Of a DNA stretch of 64,000 nt, positions 10,001-18,160 are shown piece after piece; the stretch's first letter is position 1, and the number at the start of each line of letters is the position of its first letter. A program made the position numbers and the translations under genes. The notes under the pieces were generated by a model. The model was not told where the DNA came from. It made no database searches and saw nothing but the letters and a program-made list of their open reading frames with translations. Origin of the DNA: Kordia algicida OT-1 (GTDB lineage: Bacteria; Bacteroidota; Bacteroidia; Flavobacteriales; Flavobacteriaceae); contig NZ_DS544873.1 in NCBI RefSeq assembly GCF_000154725.1, positions 2,617,397 through 2,681,396 on the forward strand, in the 5' to 3' direction.

Positions 10001-11871
10001 CTGATCCCGATTGTTTTGCCGTTTCCGATTTTGTAATTCAAGTAAGTCCAGCACCAATGTTCAATGAACCTACAGATATTTTTGTCTGTGATGATGTTAG
10101 CAATGATGGAGTTGATACTTTTGATTTTACAGCAACCGCCGCAGAAATTCGTGCAGGAATTCCACAAAATCTAACATTATCGTTCCATTTATCGTTTGAA
10201 GATGCTTCTGATAATGTAAATCCAATTGGAAATACACTGACAAACACCGTAAATCCGCAAGCAATCTATGTACGAATCACGAATGATTCTGACTGTTTTA
10301 CGGTAACTGATTTTGAAGTAAATGTAATTCAAGTACCCGAAACAAACCCTGCACCAGATGTTACTGTTTGTGACACCGATTATGATGGACAAGTTGTTTT
10401 TGACTTAACAGAAGCCGAATTCTCTATTTTAAATGTTCGACAAGATAATGTAGTTATTACATACCATGAAACAACGAATGATGCTGATACAGGTGCAAAT
10501 GCAATTCCTGATCCGACAAATTATACAAACTCCAACAATCCGCAACCAATTTTTGTACGTCTTATCAATACCATTTCGGGCTGTTATGTAGTCATTCCAT
10601 TTACACTCAACGTAAACCTTCCGCCATTATTAAACAATGTAACCGAAGCTACTTTCTGTGAAGCAGAACAACCTGGAACAGTTGATCTTCGCCAAATAGA
10701 TGGACTGTTAATTGATGATCCTACAGGAGTAAGTTTTTCTTATCATAACACTGCCGCAGATGCAGAATCTGACACAAATCCGCTTCCAGATATTTACAAC
10801 TATGTAGCAAATCCTGAAACAATTTTTGTCCGAGCAGAAAATGATGATACAACTTGCCATATAGTAACAAGTATTGACGTTCGCATCAATCCAAATCCTA
10901 CAGCAAATCCTGTAAGCGATATGGAAGCATGTATTTCAGACAATTCAAACACGACACAAACATTCAATCTATCACAACAAACAGCAACCATTCTTGGCAC
11001 ACAAAATCCAGCACTATTTACCGTAAGTTACCACGTAAGTATTGAAGATGCACAAAACGATGTAAGTCCATTGCCAACTTTATACAATGCATTTAATGGA
11101 CAAAATATTCATGTTCGTGTTGAAAACAATGCAACAGGTTGTTACGCAACTACTACGTTTTCCACCATCATTTTCCCGTTACCAGAAGTCGATCTTCCAG
11201 AAGATATTACGCTATGTCTTAATGATCTTCCTTTAACAGTTACCGCAGGAACAGCCGTTGGCAACAGCTACTTATGGTCTACCGGAGAAACAACAGCTTC
11301 TATTGACATTACATCAATAGGAACTTATTCCGTAACTGTAACAAGTGCGTTTGGTTGTTCACAATCAGACAGTTTTACGGTGAGCGAATCTGAATTGGCA
11401 ACTATCGTTGATGTCGATGTTGTAAATTTCTCCGATAACAATACAATTACCGTAACCGCAAGCGGAAATGGTGATTATTTATACGCCTTAGATGGCGGAA
11501 CGCCGCAAGTATCAAATATCTTTGAATTTGTAGGACCAGGCTACCACATAGTATCTGTTATTGATACAAATGGTTGTGGTGAAGTGAGTGAAGAAGTTGT
11601 CGTAATTGATTACATCAAATTTGTCACACCAAACAATGATGGTTTCAACGATACTTGGCATATTATTGGTATAGAAACGCTTCCAAAATCGGTTGTGTAC
11701 ATCTTTGATCGTTACGGAAAACTCTTAAAAACCTTACGTGCGAGCGATCGCGGTTGGGATGGAACGTACAGAGGTCGCAAAATGCCATCTAGTGATTATT
11801 GGTTCTTGGCAGAAATAAAAGATGGACCAGACTCTTTTGATGTAAAAGGGCATTTTACTTTGAAACGATAA
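7042..11871 (+). CDS. T9SS type B protein with choice-of-anchor L domain
   Basis: A giant exported protein of 1,609 residues. The ATG start is followed by a signal peptide (KKVCLLLFALLAYQTIYAQ). Residues ~30-265 match the choice-of-anchor L domain: GLVLTSGRVSDVG, then FDFIAVTNQISFNYLLASEEY and, later, YHIKLVLADGTD. An Ig-like stretch follows, then 11 modules of the CD...DG...FDLT type shared with the first gene of the window. The C-terminus (from about residue 1,520) is a type B sorting domain: FVTPNNDGFNDTWHIIG, YIFDRYGKLLKTL, RGWDGTYRG, DYWFLAE and the end HFTLKR. It is nearly the same length as the visible part of the first gene and shares its C-terminal end, so the two are paralogues. Predicted cell-surface T9SS cargo, possibly an adhesin (inference). 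The next gene starts 7 bp after its stop. Confidence 0.92.
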   Translation: MKKVCLLLFALLAYQTIYAQQVTTNESTNLQQLVEQLVQGCVEISNVSTSVNGNIDGFASYGSFNQNGSGFPFANGLVLTSGRVSDVGSPTNTMPLNSGTTAWGTDPDIEAALGVSNTLNATSIEFDFIAVTNQISFNYLLASEEYFADFPCRFSDSFAFLIRPTGSTAPYTNIAVVPGTNIPVSTSVIHDEIVGFCPAENEEFFEGYNLGDTNYNGRTTVLTATANLIPNQQYHIKLVLADGTDQNADSAIFIQGNSFNATVDLGPDITTCANSFLLNGDIGNPLATYQWFRNGVPIPGSVATTHDAVLTGTYRVEITIPVGTETCTIEDTVDVTLNAAQTVEPITDYELCDNTGDVGVETFDLTIKEPEILTTVPPGNYSITYYPTQNDADNETNELPTTIQNTSSPQEIFVRILDTDNGCLAWTSFNLIVNELPSITEPTPFDICDDDGVAQVDLTIRNDEITGMDPVLGVTYHFSLNDADNNINPIVSTYTNVSANDTVFVRVVNTQTGCVSTTTLDVNVTTSPMLSAPSRNLVDACDPDLDGFATFDLTDILNEITNGLTGVTITVHTSADDASTGANPIADITAFNNTNPEQQALFVRVEDNNSGCFSTTQFNVHSNALLTATNIQNINRCDDESNDGVFEFNFQGTILPSIQNSLGYVAVEFYTTETDRDNSTNPIDITVPFSNTSNPQEIFIRLIDTETGCEEISSFDLVVNPNVTAPEVGTLTFCDTNDDMIAQIDLNVFTADLQGPNPTYNIVYFATVNDANTFSNAITEPIINTSNPQEIFYRYTNPGTNCTDISSFMLEVLPAPTVNEPNTILICDDDTDGISDVDIAASLPEIITDLNNITISYHAVAGDAFGNSNPIADPTAYNTATTSAFVRVENATTNCFTVVELPIIVNTVPEVVATDIYQLCETDTDQTENFIMETRDEEILNGQTDMTVLYYPTAQDALDKTNEIDKTAPYANQTNPQTIHVRIENDTDPDCFAVSDFVIQVSPAPMFNEPTDIFVCDDVSNDGVDTFDFTATAAEIRAGIPQNLTLSFHLSFEDASDNVNPIGNTLTNTVNPQAIYVRITNDSDCFTVTDFEVNVIQVPETNPAPDVTVCDTDYDGQVVFDLTEAEFSILNVRQDNVVITYHETTNDADTGANAIPDPTNYTNSNNPQPIFVRLINTISGCYVVIPFTLNVNLPPLLNNVTEATFCEAEQPGTVDLRQIDGLLIDDPTGVSFSYHNTAADAESDTNPLPDIYNYVANPETIFVRAENDDTTCHIVTSIDVRINPNPTANPVSDMEACISDNSNTTQTFNLSQQTATILGTQNPALFTVSYHVSIEDAQNDVSPLPTLYNAFNGQNIHVRVENNATGCYATTTFSTIIFPLPEVDLPEDITLCLNDLPLTVTAGTAVGNSYLWSTGETTASIDITSIGTYSVTVTSAFGCSQSDSFTVSESELATIVDVDVVNFSDNNTITVTASGNGDYLYALDGGTPQVSNIFEFVGPGYHIVSVIDTNGCGEVSEEVVVIDYIKFVTPNNDGFNDTWHIIGIETLPKSVVYIFDRYGKLLKTLRASDRGWDGTYRGRKMPSSDYWFLAEIKDGPDSFDVKGHFTLKR

Positions 11872-11878
11872 AACGCAC

Positions 11879-12427
11879 ATGGAAGTTATAAAAATTGTTG
11901 TCTTTGTCATTGGTTTATTTTTTGGAATAGAATCAAGTACAATCATTGCTGAAACTACAGAAGTGACGATCAATCCAAAGGAAAAAACCATGGTAATTCA
12001 GCAGAAAAATCTCTTGGCAATTTATCCCAAAGAAAAAGACACTTCATTTGCCGCGGAAGAATTCACGAAGATTTACTATTACAAAACCAATTGGAATAAA
12101 CATTTAAACGCTTTCGCGGAAAAATCAATCGTATATACAACAAGTGATGATAAAACGCTAGATGCAACTATTACACTTCAATACACTTCTGACGAAGATT
12201 TAAAAATATTTGCTATTGATAAAAACCGCAAAGGACAATTCTCCATCATCAATCTTCCAAATTGGGTATTAAAAACCAATGATGGAACGCTCAACGGAAA
12301 CTATTGGAATTTTGATGCAGACAAGCCGTTTTCGTTTACGTACAATCCTGTAGAAAACGTTCCTGAAACCTACACCGTAAACAAAAAGATTCTATATGCA
12401 ACTTGGAAAAAGCTTGCTAAAAAATAA
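11879..12427 (+). CDS. Small exported protein of unknown function
   Basis: I do not recognise this 182-residue protein. It starts with a short hydrophobic stretch (residues ~4-18, IKIVVFVIGLFFGI) that could be a signal peptide, then a soluble beta-rich and lysine-rich body without cysteines. Its start lies 7 bp after the stop of the large T9SS protein and its stop 11 bp before the next gene, so it is probably co-transcribed with both. An accessory role to the upstream surface protein is possible but rests only on this spacing. Confidence 0.7.
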   Translation: MEVIKIVVFVIGLFFGIESSTIIAETTEVTINPKEKTMVIQQKNLLAIYPKEKDTSFAAEEFTKIYYYKTNWNKHLNAFAEKSIVYTTSDDKTLDATITLQYTSDEDLKIFAIDKNRKGQFSIINLPNWVLKTNDGTLNGNYWNFDADKPFSFTYNPVENVPETYTVNKKILYATWKKLAKK

Positions 12428-12438
12428 CAAAACCATTA

Positions 12439-13035
12439 ATGAGAGAAATTGACGAAATTAAAGATGCTGAATATGATAAAATTGTAGAAGAAATCAACGC
12501 CATTTACCAACAAGAAGTTTTACTTCCTATAAAACCTGCTTTTATCAATTTCTTCAAGAAGATTCAAAACTTTGAAGACGGTTACAGAACTGATATTCCA
12601 TCTAAAAAAATTGAAATCGTTTCTATATTCTATTATGCACCAAGCACTTTGTCGTTTATCTTTGCCATGTCTGATCTTGAATACTACAAACAAAATAACG
12701 ATATAAGCCGACCTGAATTACACACAGAATCGTATGGTGATTACGATGTGGAAGAACTCGTGATGCGCATTCTAAAAAAACACAATATTGAACATGAAGA
12801 CCTTGATTATTATGACGTTTGGGAAGATCAATTTACATTAAACCATGATTTCTTACTAGCCTGTTGGCAAGAAGCAAAAACAATCACAAACTCCAAACTA
12901 TACGGTTTCCTATTTGCTTCTGATTTTGCAGGCGGAACTACAAATTTAGACAATGGCGATTCTTTTTTTGGAATGGACAATACTGTTGAAAAATATCTTA
13001 CCGACAAGGGAATTCACATCAAAAAAGACCTTTAA
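12439..13035 (+). CDS. Acidic cytoplasmic protein of unknown function
   Basis: A soluble, acidic protein of 198 residues with no signal peptide or membrane segment. The N-terminus is charged and helical (REIDEIKDAEYDKIVEEINA). The middle is rich in Tyr and Asp (SYGDYDVEEL and EDLDYYDVWEDQF). The C-terminal half has a Gly-rich turn (FASDFAGGTTNLDNGD). The size, acidity and SMI1/KNR4-type neighbour resemble immunity-protein islands, but I cannot place it in a named family. It is 11 bp after the preceding gene and 48 bp before the next. Confidence 0.7.
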   Translation: MREIDEIKDAEYDKIVEEINAIYQQEVLLPIKPAFINFFKKIQNFEDGYRTDIPSKKIEIVSIFYYAPSTLSFIFAMSDLEYYKQNNDISRPELHTESYGDYDVEELVMRILKKHNIEHEDLDYYDVWEDQFTLNHDFLLACWQEAKTITNSKLYGFLFASDFAGGTTNLDNGDSFFGMDNTVEKYLTDKGIHIKKDL

Positions 13036-13083
13036 ATTCATTCAAAATCTGTACTTTACACATAAGAAATCATAAGGTAATTG

Positions 13084-13671
13084 ATGGAAGAACTCTTTAA
13101 AGAATTTATCGCTAAAAACGAAACTCACAGAATATTCAAAATATACAAACCTTTCCAAGAAAAGGAAGTAGTTGCATTTGAGAAGGAATTTGGCATTAAA
13201 CTTCCAATTTCGTTCCGAACATTTATAACAACATACGCACGAGGAATTCATCATAAATCCTATGCATTGGGACATGTATTGGATAAAATTTCGTTCAAGT
13301 CATACAACAAAAAATCAATAAAAAACAATCCCTCAAAACCTTTTCCGTACACACAAAGAATCTTTCTAGGTACAGCAACTGAAGACTTTCAATTTGGTTT
13401 TCCAATGGCAACTACATACTTGCCATCTAGCTATGAAGGTAAAGTATATAATGAGCACTCAAACGGTGTTATTTTCTTAAAAGATACAGGTTGTATGTCT
13501 GAGGACTTTATCATTGTAAACGGAGAAGTTTCAGGAACAGTTTGGACACAAAACATTCAGTCAAACTCAGAAATTATTCCGTTCTTTACAGACAAGACTC
13601 ATAAAAAACAGTTAGATTTTGAGCAATATATCACTAAAAATCTGGAACGTGCGATGAGTTGGTTGAAATAA
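13084..13671 (+). CDS. SMI1/KNR4 (SUKH)-like protein
   Basis: A cytoplasmic protein of 195 residues; I chose ATG 13084 over the TTG one codon earlier. The stretch VVAFEKEFGIKLPISFRTFI (residues ~32-51) is the SMI1/KNR4 (SUKH) signature: a helix ending E-x-x-x-G-x-x-L-P followed by a Phe-rich helix. A later beta section contains GVIFLKDTG and FIIVNGEVSGTVW. SUKH proteins in bacteria are often immunity proteins against polymorphic toxins, or scaffolds. No toxin C-terminal domain is visible next to it; the T9SS proteins upstream end in sorting domains. Orphan immunity gene or housekeeping scaffold: undecided. Confidence 0.72.
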   Translation: MEELFKEFIAKNETHRIFKIYKPFQEKEVVAFEKEFGIKLPISFRTFITTYARGIHHKSYALGHVLDKISFKSYNKKSIKNNPSKPFPYTQRIFLGTATEDFQFGFPMATTYLPSSYEGKVYNEHSNGVIFLKDTGCMSEDFIIVNGEVSGTVWTQNIQSNSEIIPFFTDKTHKKQLDFEQYITKNLERAMSWLK

Positions 13672-13682
13672 AAAATAAAAAA

Positions 13683-14018
13683 ATGGCTTTTCCAAAAAAC
13701 AAATCAAGACGTATTGTTGTGAACGATCATTCCTATAGATGGATGGTAAAAACATACTACAAAACGGTGCGACTGTCTGTAATGTCTGAAACACACAACG
13801 GACAAAAACTGTTTGCCATTTTTCAACAATCCATCAATGGAGCAAAAGCAGACAAATATGCATTTCCTTTTATTGTGACTTCTCAATTAGTAAAAGACAC
13901 TATTTTATATGCCTTAGAAAATGGTTATACACCTGAAAGTAAAGGTGAAAATTTAGAACTTGGCGATTTAACAAACATCATTGAAATTACTCCAAACAAA
14001 CATGCCAATCTAGAATAA
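13683..14018 (+). CDS. Small protein of unknown function
   Basis: About 111 residues from ATG 13683 (MAFPKNKSRRIVVNDHSYRW). An upstream TTG at 13659 would overlap the SUKH gene and is less likely. Basic N-terminus, then a beta-rich core with YYKTVRLSV and GQKLFAIFQQ, ending in a Leu/Glu-rich segment. No membrane segment. It begins 11 bp after the SUKH-like gene, so the two are very likely one transcript. Family not recognised. Confidence 0.68.
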   Translation: MAFPKNKSRRIVVNDHSYRWMVKTYYKTVRLSVMSETHNGQKLFAIFQQSINGAKADKYAFPFIVTSQLVKDTILYALENGYTPESKGENLELGDLTNIIEITPNKHANLE

Positions 14019-14058
14019 CAGAAAAACAAAGACATTTTATTTTTTAAAAAAATGTAGT

Positions 14059-14066
14059 ATCTTTCT
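14059..14066 (+). promoter_or_regulatory. Weak promoter -7 box before Hsp70-family gene
   Basis: TATCTTTC differs from TAnnTTTG only in the last base and lies 36 bp before the ATG of the Hsp70-family gene. It is a likely start of a new transcript. Confidence 0.3.
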
Positions 14067-14102
14067 TAAGCTAAAACAGCTACCAACACTAAAAACAATA
14101 TT

Positions 14103-15593
14103 ATGTTAGTCGGAATAGACTTAGGAACTACCAAATCTGTTATCGGTTATTGGCATGAAGGCAAACCACGCATTGTAAAAACTAATGGTTTGTATAGTAT
14201 GCCTTCAGAAGTCTCGTTTGTGAATGACACTATTTCTGTTGGAAAACGTTCTAAAGAAAAAGAAGCCGTGTATGTTGGTGGAATCAAAAGACATTTAGGT
14301 AGAAAATCTTCCGTAAAAGTTTCCAAAGATAAAAGTGTGCATCCACAATGTATTGCCGCACTATTACTCTGTCAACTAAAAAAAATGGCGATTGAAGACA
14401 TGAAATCCATTGGTTTGCCAGGAAAAATTGATGGCGCAATCATTGCCATTCCTTCGCACTTTGACATTCATCAACGCAGAGCAACCATGGAAGCTGCTCA
14501 AATTGCCAATTTACCCGTAAGAAGACTCATTAATGAAGCAACGGCTTGTGCATTAGAATACACTACACACAATCAAATCAAAGATCATTTAATGGTAATT
14601 GATCTTGGTGGCGGAACGTTAGATATTTCTGTAATCGATGTTTCTCAAGAATCTCAGGGTGATTTTTTTCTGCTCGATGTTCAAAATATTGAAGGTGATA
14701 CCAACCTTGGCGGATTGGATTTTGATGAAGCTATTTTCAATTGGATAAAAGAACACAAAGCCAAAGATGTATTAAATACAAAAGAGCTTACGCGACAAAA
14801 AACCGATGAATTCAAACAGAAGATTACGAAAATGAAACATGACTTGAGTATTCATAAAAAAACAACTTCTCATTATCCAATTGGTGTTTTACGAGACGAT
14901 TTGGAAATTTATGAACCGCTAACGTTAACACGTGAAGAATTCTTGGAAATCTCCAAACCACTTTTTGATAGAATTTTAGCTTTAATAGAAACTTCCCTAA
15001 AAGAAATTCCTGAAAACACTTCGTTTCAAACATTACTTGTTGGGCGTGCAAGTCGTACGTACGGATTAAAATCTGTCATTGAAGAAAAAATAAACACCAA
15101 ATGCTTGTCGAACACAGATCCTGAAACTTGTGTTGCCAAAGGAGCAATTATACAAGCTGCTATTTTGGATGGAGCAATCAAAAACAGAGACCATCATTTT
15201 GTGCTAGAAGCGTTACAAGATCATTATGGTATTGAATTGGACAAAGGTATTTTTCATCCATTTTTTCAAAAAGGAAGAACTATTCCCACGCAAGCAACAC
15301 ACGATTTCACTACAGTTGCAGACAACCAAACGAGTCTGGAAATAAAATTTTACAAAGGTTCTAGTACGACTACGAAAAATAATACCTACATGGATTCGGT
15401 AACAATTCCAAACATACGAAAAGCACCAAAAGGAACCGAAAACATCAAGATTATTTTTGATATGGATGCTAATATGGAATTGACCATTCGGGCATTTGAT
15501 AAAAAATATCGTATAAAATCTAAAAACGGACTTTCTCCAGAAGAAATACAGAGTTACAAAACCTTTGTAAACGATCAATTTTTCAATGCTTAA
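14103..15593 (+). CDS. Hsp70-family protein, short (lidless) form
   Basis: A 496-residue member of the Hsp70/actin ATPase superfamily. The N-terminal phosphate loop is GIDLGTTKS (residues 4-12), and the second phosphate motif IDLGGGTLDIS starts near residue 165. RRLINEATACALEY (from about residue 140) is the usual connecting segment. The adenosine motif is altered, LLVGRASRTYG instead of the common GGxSR. Residues ~385-495 give a short substrate-binding beta domain (IPTQATHDFTT, LEIKFYKGSS). DnaK is about 630 residues long; the helical lid is absent here, as in HscC-like proteins. Probably a specialised ATP-dependent chaperone in the cytoplasm. No DnaJ or GrpE gene is nearby. It stands between unknown small genes and uvrB. 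Confidence 0.85.
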   Translation: MLVGIDLGTTKSVIGYWHEGKPRIVKTNGLYSMPSEVSFVNDTISVGKRSKEKEAVYVGGIKRHLGRKSSVKVSKDKSVHPQCIAALLLCQLKKMAIEDMKSIGLPGKIDGAIIAIPSHFDIHQRRATMEAAQIANLPVRRLINEATACALEYTTHNQIKDHLMVIDLGGGTLDISVIDVSQESQGDFFLLDVQNIEGDTNLGGLDFDEAIFNWIKEHKAKDVLNTKELTRQKTDEFKQKITKMKHDLSIHKKTTSHYPIGVLRDDLEIYEPLTLTREEFLEISKPLFDRILALIETSLKEIPENTSFQTLLVGRASRTYGLKSVIEEKINTKCLSNTDPETCVAKGAIIQAAILDGAIKNRDHHFVLEALQDHYGIELDKGIFHPFFQKGRTIPTQATHDFTTVADNQTSLEIKFYKGSSTTTKNNTYMDSVTIPNIRKAPKGTENIKIIFDMDANMELTIRAFDKKYRIKSKNGLSPEEIQSYKTFVNDQFFNA

Positions 15594-15620
15594 ACACTAC
15601 ACATGCTCACTTCTTTTCGT

Positions 15621-15628
15621 TATTTTTG
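15621..15628 (+). promoter_or_regulatory. Promoter -7 box TATTTTTG before uvrB leader
   Basis: TATTTTTG fits TAnnTTTG exactly. A transcript would begin within about ten bases, almost exactly where the GCGTT...AACGC leader element starts at 15638. No clear -33 TTTG is seen. Confidence 0.5.
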
Positions 15629-15637
15629 TATGAAATT

Positions 15638-15747
15638 GCGTTAAGGATTGAGGCATTGTTGGAGCTCTTTTGATTTGGATTTCTGCTTACGCAGGAAAGC
15701 CAAAGGAAAAAGCGACTGCCGAAAGCCTGACCCAAAGGGAAACGCCC
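15638..15747 (+). ncRNA. Structured leader element upstream of uvrB (candidate RNA)
   Basis: A 110-base element bounded by GCGTT (15638-15642) and AACGC (15741-15745), which can pair. Inside are a 7-bp hairpin TTTCTGC/GCAGGAA (15680-15697, TTAC loop, one G-U) and a CCC-AAA-GGG mini-hairpin at 15731-15739. It is richer in G and C than its surroundings. The opening TGCGTTAAGGAT and the tail GACCC...GGGAAACGCCC look to me like an element I recall from other Flavobacteriia. It is either the 5' leader of uvrB, whose start is 20 bp downstream, or a separate small RNA. Confidence 0.45.
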
Positions 15748-15766
15748 AAAAAAGCAAAAACACGGT

Positions 15767-17755
15767 ATGAAGTTTAAAATTATATCTGATTTTTCTCCTA
15801 CGGGAGATCAACCGCAAGCCATTGAACAATTGGTTTCAGGAATTAAAGCCAATGAACAATACCAAACCTTACTCGGAGTTACAGGTTCAGGAAAAACGTT
15901 TACGGTTGCCAATGTGATTGAAAAAGTAGAAAAACCTACATTGATTTTGGCACACAACAAAACGTTGGCTGCGCAATTATACTCAGAATTTAAGCAGTTT
16001 TTCCCTGAAAATGCAGTAGAATATTTTGTGTCTTACTATGATTATTACCAACCAGAAGCCTACATTCCGACGTCGGGAACGTACATAGAAAAAGATTTAT
16101 CAATTAATGAAGAAATTGAAAAACTGCGATTGAGCACCACTTCTTCCCTACTTTCCGGTCGCCGTGATGTCATTGTAATTGCGTCCGTTTCCTGTTTGTA
16201 TGGTATTGGAAACCCAATTGAATTTCAAAAAAATGTTATCAAATTACAACGCGATCAAGTGATTTCGCGCACCAAATTATTGCATCGTTTGGTGCAAAGT
16301 TTGTATTCGCGTACGGAAGCTGACTTTTTACATGGTTCGTTTCGTGTAAAAGGTGACGTCGTAGATATCTATCCAGGATATGCTGATTTTGCCTTTAGAA
16401 TTCACTTTTTTGGTGATGAAATTGAAGAAATAGAATCCTTTGATCCTGCCACAAATACCGTTTTAGAAAAATACACGCAACTCAATATTTATCCTGCAAA
16501 TATGTTTGTGACTTCTCCAGAAGTATTGCAAAATGCCATTCATCAGATTCAGGAAGATATGGTAAAACAAGTAGATTATTTTAAAGAAATAGGAAAACAT
16601 TTGGAAGCAAAACGTTTGGAAGAACGTACCAATTTTGATTTAGAAATGATCCGTGAATTAGGCTATTGCTCAGGAATTGAAAACTATTCGAGATACTTGG
16701 ATGGTCGTGCGCCAGGAACGCGTCCGTTTTGCTTGTTAGATTATTTTCCAGATGATTATTTAATGGTTGTCGATGAAAGTCACGTTACCATTTCGCAAGT
16801 ACATGCCATGTATGGCGGCGATAGAAGCAGAAAGGAAAATTTGGTAGAATATGGTTTTCGTTTACCTGCCGCGATGGACAACCGACCGTTGAAGTTTGAA
16901 GAATTTGAAATGATTCAGAATCAAGTGATTTATGTAAGTGCAACGCCCGCAGACTATGAACTGCATAAAACGGATGGTGTGTATGTAGAACAGGTAATTC
17001 GCCCAACGGGATTGCTCGATCCGATTATTGAAGTACGTCCAAGTTTAAATCAAATTGATGATTTGGTAGAAGAAATTCATCAGCGAACCGAAAAAGACGA
17101 GCGAGTTTTAGTCACTACGTTAACCAAACGAATGGCGGAAGAATTGACAAAATATTTATCTCGAATTCAAATTCGTTGTCGTTACATTCACAGTGATGTT
17201 GATACGTTAGAACGTGTACAAATTATGCAAGATTTACGCAAAGGTTTGTTTGATGTGTTGATTGGTGTCAACTTGCTTCGTGAAGGATTGGATTTACCCG
17301 AAGTTTCCCTAGTAGCCATTTTGGATGCAGATAAAGAAGGTTTTTTACGTAGCAACCGATCATTAACACAAACCGTTGGTAGAGCCGCAAGAAACGTAAA
17401 CGGAAAAGCCATTATGTATGCGGATAAAATTACGAAAAGTATGCAAAAGACAATAGACGAAACAACTTATCGTAGAGAGAAACAAATTGAATACAATACC
17501 CAACACAACATTACTCCAAAAGGCTTGAACAAATCGTTGAACAATGCATTAAGCAAAGATGAAAGTTTGGCTTGGGAAGATGAAATTGAAACGAAAAAAG
17601 CGGCTGAACCAGATTTGGAATACTTGAGCAAAGCGCAAATTGAAAAACTCATTCGCGAAAAACGAAAAGCTATGGAAACTGCCGCAAAAGAACTGAACTT
17701 TATGGATGCAGCAAAATATCGTGATGAAATTAAGTTGCTTCAGGAGAAGTTGTAA
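15767..17755 (+). CDS. uvrB: Excinuclease ABC subunit UvrB
   Basis: UvrB is the damage-verifying helicase-like subunit of nucleotide excision repair and works with UvrA and UvrC on DNA. The 662-residue length is normal. Walker A is GVTGSGKT (residues 37-44), the beta-hairpin that threads between strands is YYDYYQPEAYIP (~90-101), and the DEAD-type box is VVDESHVT (~335). Helicase motifs V and VI are GVNLLREGLDLPEVSLVAI and QTVGRAARN. The C-terminal UVR domain, which contacts UvrC, ends the protein (LEYLSKAQIEKLIREK...). The ATG lies 20 bp after the leader element. Transcription ends at a hairpin just after the stop. Confidence 0.98.
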   Translation: MKFKIISDFSPTGDQPQAIEQLVSGIKANEQYQTLLGVTGSGKTFTVANVIEKVEKPTLILAHNKTLAAQLYSEFKQFFPENAVEYFVSYYDYYQPEAYIPTSGTYIEKDLSINEEIEKLRLSTTSSLLSGRRDVIVIASVSCLYGIGNPIEFQKNVIKLQRDQVISRTKLLHRLVQSLYSRTEADFLHGSFRVKGDVVDIYPGYADFAFRIHFFGDEIEEIESFDPATNTVLEKYTQLNIYPANMFVTSPEVLQNAIHQIQEDMVKQVDYFKEIGKHLEAKRLEERTNFDLEMIRELGYCSGIENYSRYLDGRAPGTRPFCLLDYFPDDYLMVVDESHVTISQVHAMYGGDRSRKENLVEYGFRLPAAMDNRPLKFEEFEMIQNQVIYVSATPADYELHKTDGVYVEQVIRPTGLLDPIIEVRPSLNQIDDLVEEIHQRTEKDERVLVTTLTKRMAEELTKYLSRIQIRCRYIHSDVDTLERVQIMQDLRKGLFDVLIGVNLLREGLDLPEVSLVAILDADKEGFLRSNRSLTQTVGRAARNVNGKAIMYADKITKSMQKTIDETTYRREKQIEYNTQHNITPKGLNKSLNNALSKDESLAWEDEIETKKAAEPDLEYLSKAQIEKLIREKRKAMETAAKELNFMDAAKYRDEIKLLQEKL

Positions 17756-17760
17756 AATTA

Positions 17761-17811
17761 AAAACGCAAGAAAATCGGTAACGGCAAATAGTACTTCTTC
17801 TCTTGCGTTTT
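17761..17811 (+). terminator. Terminator after uvrB
   Basis: AAAACGCAAGA (17761-17771) pairs perfectly with TCTTGCGTTTT (17801-17811) around a 29-nt loop, directly after the uvrB stop codon. The T run is short. Confidence 0.6.
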
Positions 17812-18160
17812 AACAACAATTATATATACTAAACAAATAGTTTTGAGACAGCAACAACAAGTCATACACTATGTTGTCTCGTCATTTTTTTCAGTTGACT
17901 GAATACAGAAGTATTCATACGCACATTTATCATAAAAGTAAGATAATCAACACGTTTCATGAAGCGTATAATTTCGGAAATTGCAAAACAAGTGAAACTA
18001 CTTGGTCATTTTGAAATCTCACTTTCGTCAAAATCGTTAAGAATTCGCTAAAATTTGGCAATCGTGCGCAATCTCAAATTGTAAATTCAATTTTATGTGT
18101 ATATTCGATTTACAGTGATTTCTTTATGGTTTGAATGAACTCACTATCTAAATCAGCAAC
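17812..18160. other. Intergenic gap, no gene seen
   Basis: A gap of 349 bases between the uvrB terminator and the ABC permease. It has a small hairpin GAATAC-AGAA-GTATTC (17901-17916) and an imperfect GAGACA/TGTCTC pair (from about 17843 to 17881). No convincing ORF and no TAnnTTTG box near the permease start. Confidence 0.5.

Noticed and set aside
750-11000. Many antisense ORFs of 60-85 codons inside the T9SS repeat genes
   Set aside because: They recur in phase with the module repeats and lack starts with upstream signals; they are mirror frames of the coding strand.
12439-14018. A complete toxin-immunity locus
   Set aside because: No toxin domain is present in the neighbouring proteins; their C-termini are T9SS sorting domains.
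17843-17890. GAGACA...TGTCTC hairpin as a second uvrB terminator
   Set aside because: Only 6 bp pair without mismatch and the first hairpin at 17761 already fits better.
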